DNA of 64,000 bases, from NCBI RefSeq assembly GCF_002733955.1, contig NZ_NVXQ01000028.1, positions 1-64,000 of the forward strand. The letters run 5' to 3'. The stretch comes from Hoeflea sp. GTDB lineage: Bacteria > Pseudomonadota > Alphaproteobacteria > Rhizobiales > Rhizobiaceae. The notes below the pieces were generated by a model. That model worked only from the letters and a program-made list of their open reading frames with translations, was not told the DNA's origin and made no database searches. Below are positions 17,817 through 25,863 of this stretch, one piece after another (the stretch's first letter is position 1; each line of letters begins with the position of its first letter). The position numbers and the translations under genes were made by a program.

Positions 17817-18727
17817 GCCGTTGTTGCGATTGAGCCTATGTTGGCCAGCAACAGGTCCATGAATGCCTCGCGAGCCGGGTCCTTGGTATCCCGCATCCAG
17901 CAGGCCGCCAGCGCCAGTTTGTTGCGGATCGGGGTCTCGGGCATCTTCAGCGGGACGAACCTCACACCATCAACGCCCAGGCGGGATGCCCAGCGCGGCA
18001 CGATGGCAATGCCCATGCCGCGGCTGACCAGGTTGACGATGGTCTGCTTCTCCTCGGCAATCTGGACAACCCTGGCTGACAGCCCTGCTTCGATGAACAG
18101 CTGCATGCTCAGGTCATGGCTGTGCGGACGCGACTTGCGGTCAGGCACGATCAATGGCTGGTCGGCCAGTTGATGCACGTCGAGCTCATCACAATCGGCC
18201 AGCATGTGCCCCTCCGGGCAGGCCACCACCGCGGTCTCGTGGAACAGCGGATGAAACTCCAGTCCCCGGTCAGGGGTCTCCGGTGGACGAACGATGGCAA
18301 TGTCGAGATGCCCGGACAGGATCTTTGGCAGCAGCCTGATCGTCTTTTGTTCAATGAGCTGGACCACGATTTCGGGATGCTGATCCCGAAACTGCGGCAA
18401 CAGCTGCGGCAGCAACCCGGCCGCCGCGCTGTCGATCGCGCCAATGCGCAAGGCGACGGCTTTCTCGTTCTTGTGATCCCGCAGCTTCGCTTCAAGCCGT
18501 TCCACCCGGGAGATGATCTCGATCGCTTCGGGAAGCAGAATGCTGCCCGCTTCTGTGAGGGCCACATTGCGGGTCGTCCGCGACAGGAGGCGAACCCCGA
18601 GACGGTCTTCCAGCAGACGAATCTGGCGGCCCAGCGATGCCGGCAGCATTTCCAGCTGCTGCGCGGCTTTTCCGAAATGAAGCTTTTCAGCAACGGTTAC
18701 AAAACAGCGCAGTTGGAGGAATTCCAT
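17813..18727 (-). CDS. LysR-family transcriptional regulator (TtuA-like by context)
   Basis: Regulator of 304 aa with an N-terminal winged helix-turn-helix (FLQLRCFVTVAEKLHFGKAA, about residues 3-60) and a C-terminal periplasmic-binding-like effector domain (from about 90). The gene is divergent from the tartrate dehydrogenase gene and just upstream of the TAXI-TRAP genes, the classic place for a LysR activator that senses the pathway substrate. In Agrobacterium vitis the tartrate regulator TtuA is also LysR-type; equivalence here is inferred from neighbourhood. Confidence 0.9.
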   Translation of the reverse strand: MEFLQLRCFVTVAEKLHFGKAAQQLEMLPASLGRQIRLLEDRLGVRLLSRTTRNVALTEAGSILLPEAIEIISRVERLEAKLRDHKNEKAVALRIGAIDSAAAGLLPQLLPQFRDQHPEIVVQLIEQKTIRLLPKILSGHLDIAIVRPPETPDRGLEFHPLFHETAVVACPEGHMLADCDELDVHQLADQPLIVPDRKSRPHSHDLSMQLFIEAGLSARVVQIAEEKQTIVNLVSRGMGIAIVPRWASRLGVDGVRFVPLKMPETPIRNKLALAACWMRDTKDPAREAFMDLLLANIGSIATTA

Positions 18728-18872
18728 ATTTCGGCACCTTGGATTATTTCATTTTTTTATATGATCTTTGCCGCATTGCTGCAACTCTCTCAACTTGCAA
18801 GATTGGCGCCTCTGATGAGGATCGCAGCAGCGATGATTTCGGCTGTTGCAAGAGTGAACACGGGGGATGGCC
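18728..18872. promoter_or_regulatory. Divergent control region between LysR and tartrate dehydrogenase genes
   Basis: This 145-bp gap has an AT-rich core (18742-18765, with ATTTTTTTATATGAT) in otherwise GC-rich DNA and holds the promoters of both genes. Small palindromes such as TTGCTGCAA near 18776 could be LysR half-sites. No -35/-10 pair is convincing. The Shine-Dalgarno GGGGG at 18862-18866 decides the start of the dehydrogenase at ATG 18873. Confidence 0.4.
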
Positions 18873-19946
18873 ATGAAGACGTACAAAATCGCTGCGATAC
18901 CGGCAGACGGAATTGGACCGGAAGTGATCGCAGCAGGGCTTCAGGCCATCGAAACCCTGGCTAAACGCGATGGCGGTTTTGCCCTTGAAGTCACCGATTT
19001 CGACTGGGGCTCGGAGCGCTACAAGAAGACCGGCGCCCTGATGCCGGAAGACGGCACCGAGCAACTGAAGAAGTTCGACGCCATCTTCTTCGGCGCCGTG
19101 GGCGCTCCCGATGTTCCCGATCACGTCACGCTTTGGGGGCTGCGTCTGCCGATCTGCCAGGGCTTCGATCAATATGCCAATGTGCGTCCGACGCGCATTC
19201 TGCCCGGCATCAGCTCGCCGCTCGCCGACGTGGGGCCCGGTGATCTTGATTGGGTCATCGTTCGTGAAAACTCGGAAGGCGAATATTCCGGCCATGGCGG
19301 ACGTGCCCACAAGGGCATGCCGGAAGAGGTCGGCACCGAGGTCGCGATATTCACCCGCGTCGGCGTTACCCGCATCATGCGTTATGCCTTCACGCTGGCG
19401 CAGTCGCGTCCACGCAAATTCCTCACGGTGGTGACCAAATCCAACGCCCAGCGGTTCGGCATGGTGATGTGGGACGAGATCGCCGCGGAAGTGGCGAAGG
19501 AATTCCCCGACGTCAAATGGGACAAGATGCTGGTCGATGCGATGACCGTGCGGATGGTCAAGGATCCCAAGAGCCTCGATACCATCGTTGCCACCAACCT
19601 GCATGCCGACATTCTCTCCGATCTCGCCGGCGCACTCGCGGGCAGCCTCGGCGTCGCGCCGACCGCCAATATCGACCCCGAGCGTCGCTATCCATCGATG
19701 TTCGAACCGATCCACGGCTCGGCCTTCGACATTACCGGCAAGGGCATCGCCAACCCCGTGGCGACATTCTGGACGGCTGCCCAGATGCTTGAACATCTGG
19801 GAGAAAACGCCGCAGCGGAGCGGCTGATGCGTGCGGTGGAAAAGGTCTGCGAGGACGGGATCATGACCCCTGATGTCGGCGGCACCGCCAACACGCAGGA
19901 AGTGACCGACGCTGTCTGTGACGCCATCCGCGGCTCCAATATATAA
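18873..19946 (+). CDS. Tartrate dehydrogenase/decarboxylase (TtuC/DmlA-type)
   Basis: Beta-decarboxylating dehydrogenase of 357 aa in the isopropylmalate/isocitrate dehydrogenase superfamily. IPADGIGPEV is the N-terminal motif, and WGLRLPICQGFDQYANVRP distinguishes tartrate/malate dehydrogenases from LeuB. The metal/NAD region includes DAMTVRMVKDP and HGSAFDITGKGIANP. It oxidises tartrate with NAD to oxaloglycolate, which gives glycerate; some members act on D-malate. ATG 18867 is possible, but 18873 is better placed behind GGGGG. The glycerate kinase gene follows in the same direction. Confidence 0.9.
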   Translation: MKTYKIAAIPADGIGPEVIAAGLQAIETLAKRDGGFALEVTDFDWGSERYKKTGALMPEDGTEQLKKFDAIFFGAVGAPDVPDHVTLWGLRLPICQGFDQYANVRPTRILPGISSPLADVGPGDLDWVIVRENSEGEYSGHGGRAHKGMPEEVGTEVAIFTRVGVTRIMRYAFTLAQSRPRKFLTVVTKSNAQRFGMVMWDEIAAEVAKEFPDVKWDKMLVDAMTVRMVKDPKSLDTIVATNLHADILSDLAGALAGSLGVAPTANIDPERRYPSMFEPIHGSAFDITGKGIANPVATFWTAAQMLEHLGENAAAERLMRAVEKVCEDGIMTPDVGGTANTQEVTDAVCDAIRGSNI

Positions 19947-19993
19947 AGCCCCGCACTCCGCCCGCTCCACTCCAATCTTGCGGGAGAGCCAGC

Positions 19994-21253
19994 ATGACGC
20001 CCCAATGCCCAGAGGTTTTCCTCCGGTCCCTGTTTGACCGCGCCGTTGAAGTCGCCGACCCGATGCGCAGCCTCGCCGATCATCTGCCCGCGCGGCCCGC
20101 CGGGCGTCTGGTCGTGGTCGGCGCCGGCAAGGCCAGCGCCCGGATGGCGGAAGCCGTCGAAGCGGCCTGGGGGCCTTGCAAGGGGCTGGTCATCACCCGC
20201 TACGGGTACGGGCGGTCTTGCCGGGGTGTAAAGATCATCGAAGCGGCGCATCCGGTCCCGGATATCGCTGGTGTCGACGCCACCAGGCAAATGCTTCACC
20301 TGGTCAGCAATCTCGGCCCGGATGACCTGGTTCTGACGCTTGTCTCCGGCGGCGCCTCTGCACTGCTGTCGGCACCGATCGAAGGCGTGAGCCTTGCCGA
20401 AAAGCGGGCGGTCAACAAGGCTCTCTTGTCGTCGGGCGCACCGATCAGCGCCATGAACGTGGTGCGCAAGCATCTCAGCCGGGTCAAGGGCGGACAGCTG
20501 TCCGCAGCTGCGTTTCCAGCCCAGGTTCATGCGCTGATGATCTCCGATATTCCCGGCGATGACCCGGCCTGTATCGGTTCCGGTCCGACGGTCGGAGACG
20601 CCTCGACACCCAAAGACGCGCTGGCCATCCTGGCGAAGTGGTGTGTTGAGGTTCCGGCTTCAGTGACCACCGCCCTGCGTAAGGGCAGCGGCGTTATCGC
20701 TCCCGACGACAAACGCCTGAGCACGACCACAAACCGGATATACGCCGCACCGGCTCAATCTTTGGCAGCAGCTTCAAAACTGGCCCGGGCAGCGGGCTGC
20801 GATATACGCATGCTGGGCGATGCACTGGAAGGCGAAGCACACGAGGTGGCGCGGGTACATGCCGGTCTGGCGCTGGAAATCGCCCGTGAGCGAAAACCGG
20901 GAGACGCGCCGGTGCTGTTGCTTTCGGGCGGCGAGCTTACCGTGACACGGCGCGGCGACGGCATTGGCGGACCGAACGCGGAGTATTGTCTGGCGTTGGC
21001 CATTGCGCTCAATGGTGCACCCGGAACTCACACCATTGCCTGTGACACCGATGGCGTGGATGGCGCAGCGGAGGTCGCCGGGGCAATTATCGGGCCCCAG
21101 ACACTGGCAAAGGCCAGAAAGCTCAACCTCGACCCGGCGGCCGCGCTGGCAGCCAATGACGCACACAGCTTCTTTGGCGCTGTAGGCGGGCAGGTCGTGA
21201 CCGGGCCAACACTGACAAACGTGAATGATTTCAGAGCGGTCCTGATCGCTTGA
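19994..21253 (+). CDS. Glycerate 2-kinase, MOFRL family (TtuD-like)
   Basis: Protein of 419 aa with an N-terminal DUF4147 domain (VVVGAGKASARMAEAVEAAW; LVSGGASALLSAP) and a C-terminal MOFRL domain (LLLSGGELTVTRRGDGIGGP, AGAIIGPQT). Members phosphorylate D-glycerate to 2-phosphoglycerate; older annotation calls them TtuD hydroxypyruvate reductase. A GGGAG site precedes the ATG. It lies 47 bp behind the tartrate dehydrogenase, so tartrate carbon would pass through glycerate into glycolysis. Confidence 0.92.
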   Translation: MTPQCPEVFLRSLFDRAVEVADPMRSLADHLPARPAGRLVVVGAGKASARMAEAVEAAWGPCKGLVITRYGYGRSCRGVKIIEAAHPVPDIAGVDATRQMLHLVSNLGPDDLVLTLVSGGASALLSAPIEGVSLAEKRAVNKALLSSGAPISAMNVVRKHLSRVKGGQLSAAAFPAQVHALMISDIPGDDPACIGSGPTVGDASTPKDALAILAKWCVEVPASVTTALRKGSGVIAPDDKRLSTTTNRIYAAPAQSLAAASKLARAAGCDIRMLGDALEGEAHEVARVHAGLALEIARERKPGDAPVLLLSGGELTVTRRGDGIGGPNAEYCLALAIALNGAPGTHTIACDTDGVDGAAEVAGAIIGPQTLAKARKLNLDPAAALAANDAHSFFGAVGGQVVTGPTLTNVNDFRAVLIA

Positions 21254-21369
21254 ACCAGTAGTCCTTCGTCAAACGTCGCGGCCCCTTGCAGCAACTCACG
21301 AACTCTCCGGAAAACCGGCTGGCGGATTATTCCGACACCGGGCGCAATCGCTAGCCACGGCCTTGCGCG

Positions 21370-22257
21370 CTACACGGCTGCGGGCTTGGCGGCTGCTTTC
21401 TTCCCGCCGCGCAGATTGATCCAGTTGGCGAGGATGATGATGCCACCGCCGAGCAGGACCAGCGTATCCGCGGGCTCGTTGAACAGCACCATGCCGATGA
21501 CGACGACCAGCGGCAGCCGGGCGAAATCGATCGGCATGAGGAAGCTTGCCGGAGCGAGGGACAGGGCGGTGGTCAGGCAATAATGCGCCATCAGGCCGGC
21601 GGCGCCGATCACCACCAGCCAGGGGACCGTGAGCAGCGTGGGCCATGTGATGCTCTCGTGCAAACCGAGCGCGACAAGTCCGAAGCAAAGCTGGAACCCG
21701 GTCAGCCAGAACAGGATCGAGACGATGCTCTCATGCCGGGTCAGCGCCTTGGTCATGATGATGGTGGCGGCGAAGAAGATCGCCGACATCGCCGCCGTGG
21801 CCGTGCCCGGTTCCATGGCGCCAAAGTCAGGCCGGGCAACCACCAGAATGCCGAGAAAGCCGAGGCCTGCGGCAATGATGCGCGATCCGGTCAGGCGTTC
21901 GCCAAGAAACAGGAAGCTCAACACGATGACCCAGATCGGCGAGGTGAACTCGAGCGCGAACACTTGCGCCAGCGGAATGGAGGCCAGCGCGAAGAACCAG
22001 AGATTTTGCCCGGTGAAATGGAACAGGTTGCGGAAGAAATGCTGCTTCAGCCGCTCACGGCGGATTTCGCCCAGCCTGCGGTTGGCGGCAGCCAGGGACA
22101 GCACGATGACAAGGCCGACCAGCGAGCGAAAGGTCATGATTTCGAACGTGTTGTGCACGGCAGAGACATAGCGTCCCGCCACCGCCATCATCGAAAACGA
22201 CAATATCGATCCACACATCCACAGTGCGGCCATCGCCGGCCGATAGGTATCAGTCAT
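21370..22257 (-). CDS. EamA/DMT-superfamily transporter
   Basis: Integral membrane protein of 295 aa with ten predicted helices arranged as two EamA repeats (about residues 10-140 and 150-285). The junction PIWVIVLSFLFLGERLTG and the final FNEPADTLVLLGGGIIILAN are typical of DMT exporters. Substrate unknown; many relatives export amino acids or metabolites. The gene is isolated, with an inverted repeat about 60 bp upstream. The 116-bp gap between its stop and the glycerate kinase has no clear terminator. Confidence 0.88.
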   Translation of the reverse strand: MTDTYRPAMAALWMCGSILSFSMMAVAGRYVSAVHNTFEIMTFRSLVGLVIVLSLAAANRRLGEIRRERLKQHFFRNLFHFTGQNLWFFALASIPLAQVFALEFTSPIWVIVLSFLFLGERLTGSRIIAAGLGFLGILVVARPDFGAMEPGTATAAMSAIFFAATIIMTKALTRHESIVSILFWLTGFQLCFGLVALGLHESITWPTLLTVPWLVVIGAAGLMAHYCLTTALSLAPASFLMPIDFARLPLVVVIGMVLFNEPADTLVLLGGGIIILANWINLRGGKKAAAKPAAV

Positions 22258-22317
22258 AGGCTGGGAACTCCATGGCTCCGGCCGGCCGAAGCTGCACGGA
22301 ACGCTCTCTACATAAAT

Positions 22318-22333
22318 GTAAGCGAAAACTTAC
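22318..22333. promoter_or_regulatory. Small inverted repeat upstream of the EamA gene
   Basis: GTAAG-CGAAAA-CTTAC is a perfect 5-bp inverted repeat in an AT-rich patch 61 bp upstream of the EamA start. It may be an operator, but arms this short occur by chance. Nothing else stands out in the 22258-22531 gap. Confidence 0.25.
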
Positions 22334-22531
22334 CATTAGGATAACGGCAGCACCTCGCGCTCCACTCAAGGGGATTCGCAGCCACAATGCAACTGCAGAG
22401 TGGGGTGGCTCAAGGCAGCCCCGTCCGGGCTGACAATTTGCCGATCCGCTGGCCGCCCTCATCATTACATTTGCGCTGACGGGCCACAGATCGTACCGTC
22501 CGCTTCGCATATCGGGGTGGGGAGCATTGCC

Positions 22532-23515
22532 ATGCATGTATTGATCAGCGGCGCGGCCGGAATGATTGGCCGCAAGTTCACGGCGGCAATTGCCAACACA
22601 GGCAAACTGGGTCCTCACACCGTAAACCGGCTGACCCTGGCCGACACTGTGGAGCCTGAAACTCCGCCCGGATTTGCAGGCGCGGTGACAAATCTGGCGC
22701 TTGATATCTCGGATCCGCAGACCGCGCCGCAGCTTCTGGCCGGTCGCCCCGATGTGATCATCCATCTGGCTGCCATCGTTTCAGGAGAAGCCGAGCAGGA
22801 TTTTGACAAGGGCTACCGCATCAATCTGGATGGCACCCGCTACCTGTTTGACGCGGTCCGGCACATCTCCAAAACTGAAACCTATTGCCCGCGGCTGATT
22901 TTCGCATCGTCGATTGCAGTCTTCGGGGCGCCGCTGCCCGACGAGATCGACGATACGTTCTTCACCGCTCCCATGACCAGCTACGGCACGCAAAAGGCCA
23001 TATGCGAGTTGCTGCTGCAGGACTACACCAGGCGCGGGTTCTTCGACGGTCTGGCGATCCGGCTTCCAACCATCTGCATTCGCCCAGGCCGGCCCAACGC
23101 TGCGGCCTCGGGGTTTTTCTCCGGTATCCTGCGCGAGCCGCTCGCCGGAAAAACCGCGATCCTGCCGGTTCCCGATACGGTACGCCACTGGCACGCCAGC
23201 CCGCGTGCGGCGGTCGGATTTCTGGTTCATGCCGCGACCATGGACACCGGCCCCGTCGGCCATCGGCGGGTGCTCAACATGCCCGGCGTACTGGCCACCG
23301 TGGCCGAGCAGATCGAGGCGTTGCGGGCGGTTGCAGGAGACAAGGCCGTGGCACTCATCCGCCGCGAACCTGCGCCCGAGATCATGCGCATTATCTCCAA
23401 CTGGCCGCGCGGCTTTGCCGCCGAACGCGCCACAGCACTTGGCTTCCGCGCCGAAACCTCGTTCGAAGAGATCATCCGGATCCATATCGAAGATGAAATG
23501 GACGGTGAGCTCTGA
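22532..23515 (+). CDS. denD: NAD-dependent epimerase/dehydratase, D-erythronate dehydrogenase (DenD) family
   Basis: Extended SDR of 327 aa. The Rossmann motif is GAAGMIG, the catalytic pair is Y-G-T-Q-K in TSYGTQKAICELLL with Ser in IFASSIAVFGAPLP, and PTICIRPGRPNAAASGFFSG is characteristic of the DenD group, which oxidises D-erythronate to 2-keto-erythronate. The partner genes of that pathway (OtnC/OtnI or DtnK types) are not nearby, so the substrate is uncertain; other four-carbon acids are handled by the neighbouring tartrate genes. ATG 22532 follows GGGGTGGGGAG; the longer frame upstream has no site. Confidence 0.82.
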   Translation: MHVLISGAAGMIGRKFTAAIANTGKLGPHTVNRLTLADTVEPETPPGFAGAVTNLALDISDPQTAPQLLAGRPDVIIHLAAIVSGEAEQDFDKGYRINLDGTRYLFDAVRHISKTETYCPRLIFASSIAVFGAPLPDEIDDTFFTAPMTSYGTQKAICELLLQDYTRRGFFDGLAIRLPTICIRPGRPNAAASGFFSGILREPLAGKTAILPVPDTVRHWHASPRAAVGFLVHAATMDTGPVGHRRVLNMPGVLATVAEQIEALRAVAGDKAVALIRREPAPEIMRIISNWPRGFAAERATALGFRAETSFEEIIRIHIEDEMDGEL

Positions 23516-23527
23516 AGCTGGAACGGT

Positions 23528-23911
23528 TCAGCCCACCTGGGCCGTGACCTCGATCTCGATCAGCATTTCCGGCCGGATCAGCTGGCACACGATCATGGTG
23601 GCAGCCGGGTCGATGCCGCCCAGATGCTCGGCCAGCACAGGCGCCACCGCGTCGAAGTGTTCGGGCTTGGTGACGTAGTACCTGACCCGCACCACGTCGC
23701 TCAGGCTGGCATCAAGGGCGGCCAGAGAGGCTGCGATAGTGGTGAGGCAGTTGCGCGCCTGGTCGGCGACGTCGGCTGGCATTTCCATCGCCGTGTAGTC
23801 ATAGCCGGTGGTGCCGGACACATGCACGAACGGACCTTGACGGACGGCGCGCGAATAGGCTGCCGCCTTTTCGAACGGCGAGCCTGTGGAATGCTTCAGC
23901 CTGCCACTCAT
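23528..23911 (-). CDS. RidA-family (YjgF/YER057c/UK114) deaminase
   Basis: Small protein of 127 aa with the RidA fold. Typical features are the N-terminal GSPFEKAAAYSRAVRQGPFV, the central DVADQARNCLTTIAASLAAL and the C-terminal IDPAATMIVCQLIRPEMLIE. RidA proteins hydrolyse reactive enamines and imines released by PLP enzymes such as 2-aminoacrylate. It lies 25 bp downstream of an aminotransferase gene on the same strand, a functional pairing. Annotated homologues of this subgroup vary in specificity. Confidence 0.9.
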   Translation of the reverse strand: MSGRLKHSTGSPFEKAAAYSRAVRQGPFVHVSGTTGYDYTAMEMPADVADQARNCLTTIAASLAALDASLSDVVRVRYYVTKPEHFDAVAPVLAEHLGGIDPAATMIVCQLIRPEMLIEIEVTAQVG

Positions 23912-23936
23912 GTATTTCCCCCTTGTGCTGCAGCCC

Positions 23937-24803
23937 TTAGCTGTGGGCCCAGTCCATGTAGAGTTCCCGGGTCTTGCGGCCGGTCGGGCCCGCCTGCAAT
24001 TCGCGGTCCTCGATACGGATCACCGGAACCACCTTGGAATGATTGCCGGTCGAGAAGATTTCGTCCGCATCCATGAAATCGGCGACCGAAAGCGACTTTT
24101 CCACCACTTCGGTGCCGGACTCGCGCAGCAGCTTGATTGCGCGCGAGCGGGTGATGCCGGTCAGGAAGGAACCGTTCGGCGCCGGGGTGAACACGACGCC
24201 ATCCTTGACCATGAAGATGTTGGATGTGCCGGTTTCGGCGACGTTGCCGAGCATGTCGAGCACCAGTGCATTGTCGAAGCCGCGTGACTTGGCTTCCATC
24301 ACCGCCCGGCCATTGTTGGGGTAGAGGCACCCCGCCTTGGCATTTGTCGGCGCGGTTTCGTAGCTCGGGCGGCGAAACGGCGAGACGCTGACCGAAAATC
24401 CGGAAGAGGCAATCATCGGGCTTTCAAACAGGCACAGGCAGAACCGCGTCGATTCCGGATCGGCCGGCACCGACATGTAGCCGCCATGTTCGGCCCAGTA
24501 CATCGGCTTGATGTAGACGGCGGTCTTGCCGTCGAATTTCTTCAGCCCTTCATGCGCCAGCGCTTCGATCGCCTCGGCTTCCATGGTGGCCTTCATGCCC
24601 AGAGCATCCGCAGAACGATTGACCCGCGCGCAGTGCAGATCGAGATCTGGCGCCACCCCGTCAAACCAGCGCGCCCCGTCAAACACCGTCGAGCCGAGCC
24701 ACATGGCATGGCTGACCGGTCCGATCAGTGGCGGATTGCCTTCCAGCCACTCCCCATCGACATAGGTCCAGGTCTTGGTGCGGGCTTGGGTGTTGACGGT
24801 CAT
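23937..24803 (-). CDS. Class IV (branched-chain) aminotransferase
   Basis: PLP enzyme of 288 aa in the class IV fold. The N-terminal TWTYVDGEWLEGNPPLIGPV, the PLP lysine in TNAKAGCLYPNNGRAVMEAK and the substrate-binding NVAETGTSNIFMVKDG are family hallmarks, matching rhizobial branched-chain aminotransferases that interconvert leucine, isoleucine, valine and their keto acids. It is the first gene of a pair with RidA. A perfect inverted repeat lies 30 bp upstream. Assignment to biosynthesis or catabolism is open, because such genomes usually hold several paralogues. Confidence 0.88.
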   Translation of the reverse strand: MTVNTQARTKTWTYVDGEWLEGNPPLIGPVSHAMWLGSTVFDGARWFDGVAPDLDLHCARVNRSADALGMKATMEAEAIEALAHEGLKKFDGKTAVYIKPMYWAEHGGYMSVPADPESTRFCLCLFESPMIASSGFSVSVSPFRRPSYETAPTNAKAGCLYPNNGRAVMEAKSRGFDNALVLDMLGNVAETGTSNIFMVKDGVVFTPAPNGSFLTGITRSRAIKLLRESGTEVVEKSLSVADFMDADEIFSTGNHSKVVPVIRIEDRELQAGPTGRKTRELYMDWAHS

Positions 24804-24832
24804 GATTGCCTCCTGCCGGTTATCTGTCTTTG

Positions 24833-24847
24833 GTTCGACATTCGAAC
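24833..24847. promoter_or_regulatory. Perfect inverted repeat upstream of the aminotransferase gene
   Basis: GTTCGA-CAT-TCGAAC, arms of 6 bp with a 3-bp spacer, lies 30 bp before the aminotransferase start codon on the divergent strand. The position suits an operator for a dimeric regulator. It does not fit the alphaproteobacterial LexA box, which is a direct repeat. Confidence 0.5.
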
Positions 24848-24992
24848 GCTGGCGCCATCGGCGTCAAGTCATCGCTCTGCCACAAATACACCGGGGCGCG
24901 TCAATCGCACGATCCTTGCGTCATCCTGCGGCAACGGGAAACAATTGGCCGCGTCCGGCGTTGCCTCCTCCGCACTCCGGTTGACGCTTGAC

Positions 24993-25007
24993 TGTTGCAA
25001 TGCAACA
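24993..25007. promoter_or_regulatory. Perfect palindrome upstream of the haloacid dehalogenase gene
   Basis: TGTTGCA-A-TGCAACA is a perfect 15-bp palindrome 37 bp before the dehalogenase ATG, preceded by TTGACG/TTGACT sequences that could supply a -35. It is a likely operator for the dehalogenase or for both divergent genes. The regulator is not in the window. Confidence 0.45.
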
Positions 25008-25043
25008 CGGGCATCGTAAGCACCTTGCACGAGGAAACATGAA

Positions 25044-25697
25044 ATGGCCTATGCCGCTTACGTCTTTGACGCCTATGGAACCCTGTTTGATGTCCATTCC
25101 GCCGTGCGCCGACATGCCGAAGCGGTCGGGCCGGACGGGCAGCTTCTGTCGGAGATCTGGCGCGCCAAGCAGCTGGAATATTCCTGGACGCGAGCGCTGA
25201 TGGGGCAGTGGCGTGATTTCTGGGCGCTGACCGAGGAAGCGTTGGACTATTCCTTCGAGCGTATCCCCAGTGCCGACAAGAGCCTCAAGCCGCAATTGCT
25301 CGAGGCCTATTTCAAGCTTGATTGCTACCCGGAAGTCCCCGCCGTGCTCAAGGCGCTGAAAGCCGGCGGCGCACGGGTCGGGATTCTCTCCAACGGCTCG
25401 GTGAAGATGCTGGATTCGGCTGTCAGGAACGCCGCACTCGACACTGTCATCGACGATGTCTTCTCGGTCGACGAACTGCAGACCTTCAAGACCGATCCGG
25501 CTGTCTATGACATGGTCACGACGGCTTACCGGCTCTATCCCGGCGCCGTATCGTTTCAGTCCTCCAACCGCTGGGATGTCGCCGGTGCCACGAAATTCGG
25601 CTTTCGCACGGTCTGGATCAACCGGGCGAAGATGCCTGACGAGTACCGCGACCTGTCGCCCTCATTGATTCTCCCCGACCTTGGTGGCGTCGACTAG
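25044..25697 (+). CDS. Haloacid dehalogenase, type II (HAD superfamily)
   Basis: HAD hydrolase of 217 aa. The nucleophile is in YVFDAYGTLFDVHSAV, the Ser/Lys motifs are ILSNGSVKML and FKTDPAVYDMV, and the loop FQSSNRWDVAGATKFGFRTV is typical of type II L-2-haloacid dehalogenases, which replace the halogen of short 2-haloacids with hydroxide. Many annotated members have other substrates, so halogen specificity is not certain. GAGG precedes the ATG at good distance. Single gene, divergent from the aminotransferase. Confidence 0.88.
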   Translation: MAYAAYVFDAYGTLFDVHSAVRRHAEAVGPDGQLLSEIWRAKQLEYSWTRALMGQWRDFWALTEEALDYSFERIPSADKSLKPQLLEAYFKLDCYPEVPAVLKALKAGGARVGILSNGSVKMLDSAVRNAALDTVIDDVFSVDELQTFKTDPAVYDMVTTAYRLYPGAVSFQSSNRWDVAGATKFGFRTVWINRAKMPDEYRDLSPSLILPDLGGVD

Positions 25698-25805
25698 CGC
25701 AAGCCTTGGATCTCATCTGCAGCCGAACTGCTTCTGACAAGGGGTACGGGCCACTGTGGGGGTTGTGCTATTTGCAGATGGCAGCTGAAAAATTGTAGGA
25801 TGAGC

Positions 25806-25830
25806 GGAACGAATAGTTCGTTTCATCGTT
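25806..25830 (+). promoter_or_regulatory. EcfG/RpoE2-type general-stress promoter of otsBA
   Basis: GGAAC (25806-25810), a 16-base spacer and CGTT (25827-25830) match the alphaproteobacterial EcfG consensus exactly. Transcription would start near 25837, giving a leader of about 26 bases before the otsB ATG at 25864. Trehalose synthesis is a known general-stress output in rhizobia and methylobacteria. Confidence 0.8.
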
Positions 25831-25863
25831 GAAAAAGTGCATTCAAAGAGAGCTTTTTCAGTC

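Noticed and set aside
24833-24847. LexA (SOS) box
   Set aside because: The alphaproteobacterial LexA site is a direct repeat GTTC-N7-GTTC; here the second half is inverted (GTTC-N7-GAAC), and the genes are not DNA-repair genes.
25831-25859. GAAAAAG / CTTTTTC hairpin controlling otsB translation
   Set aside because: The left arm lies upstream of the predicted EcfG transcript start, so it would not be in the mRNA.
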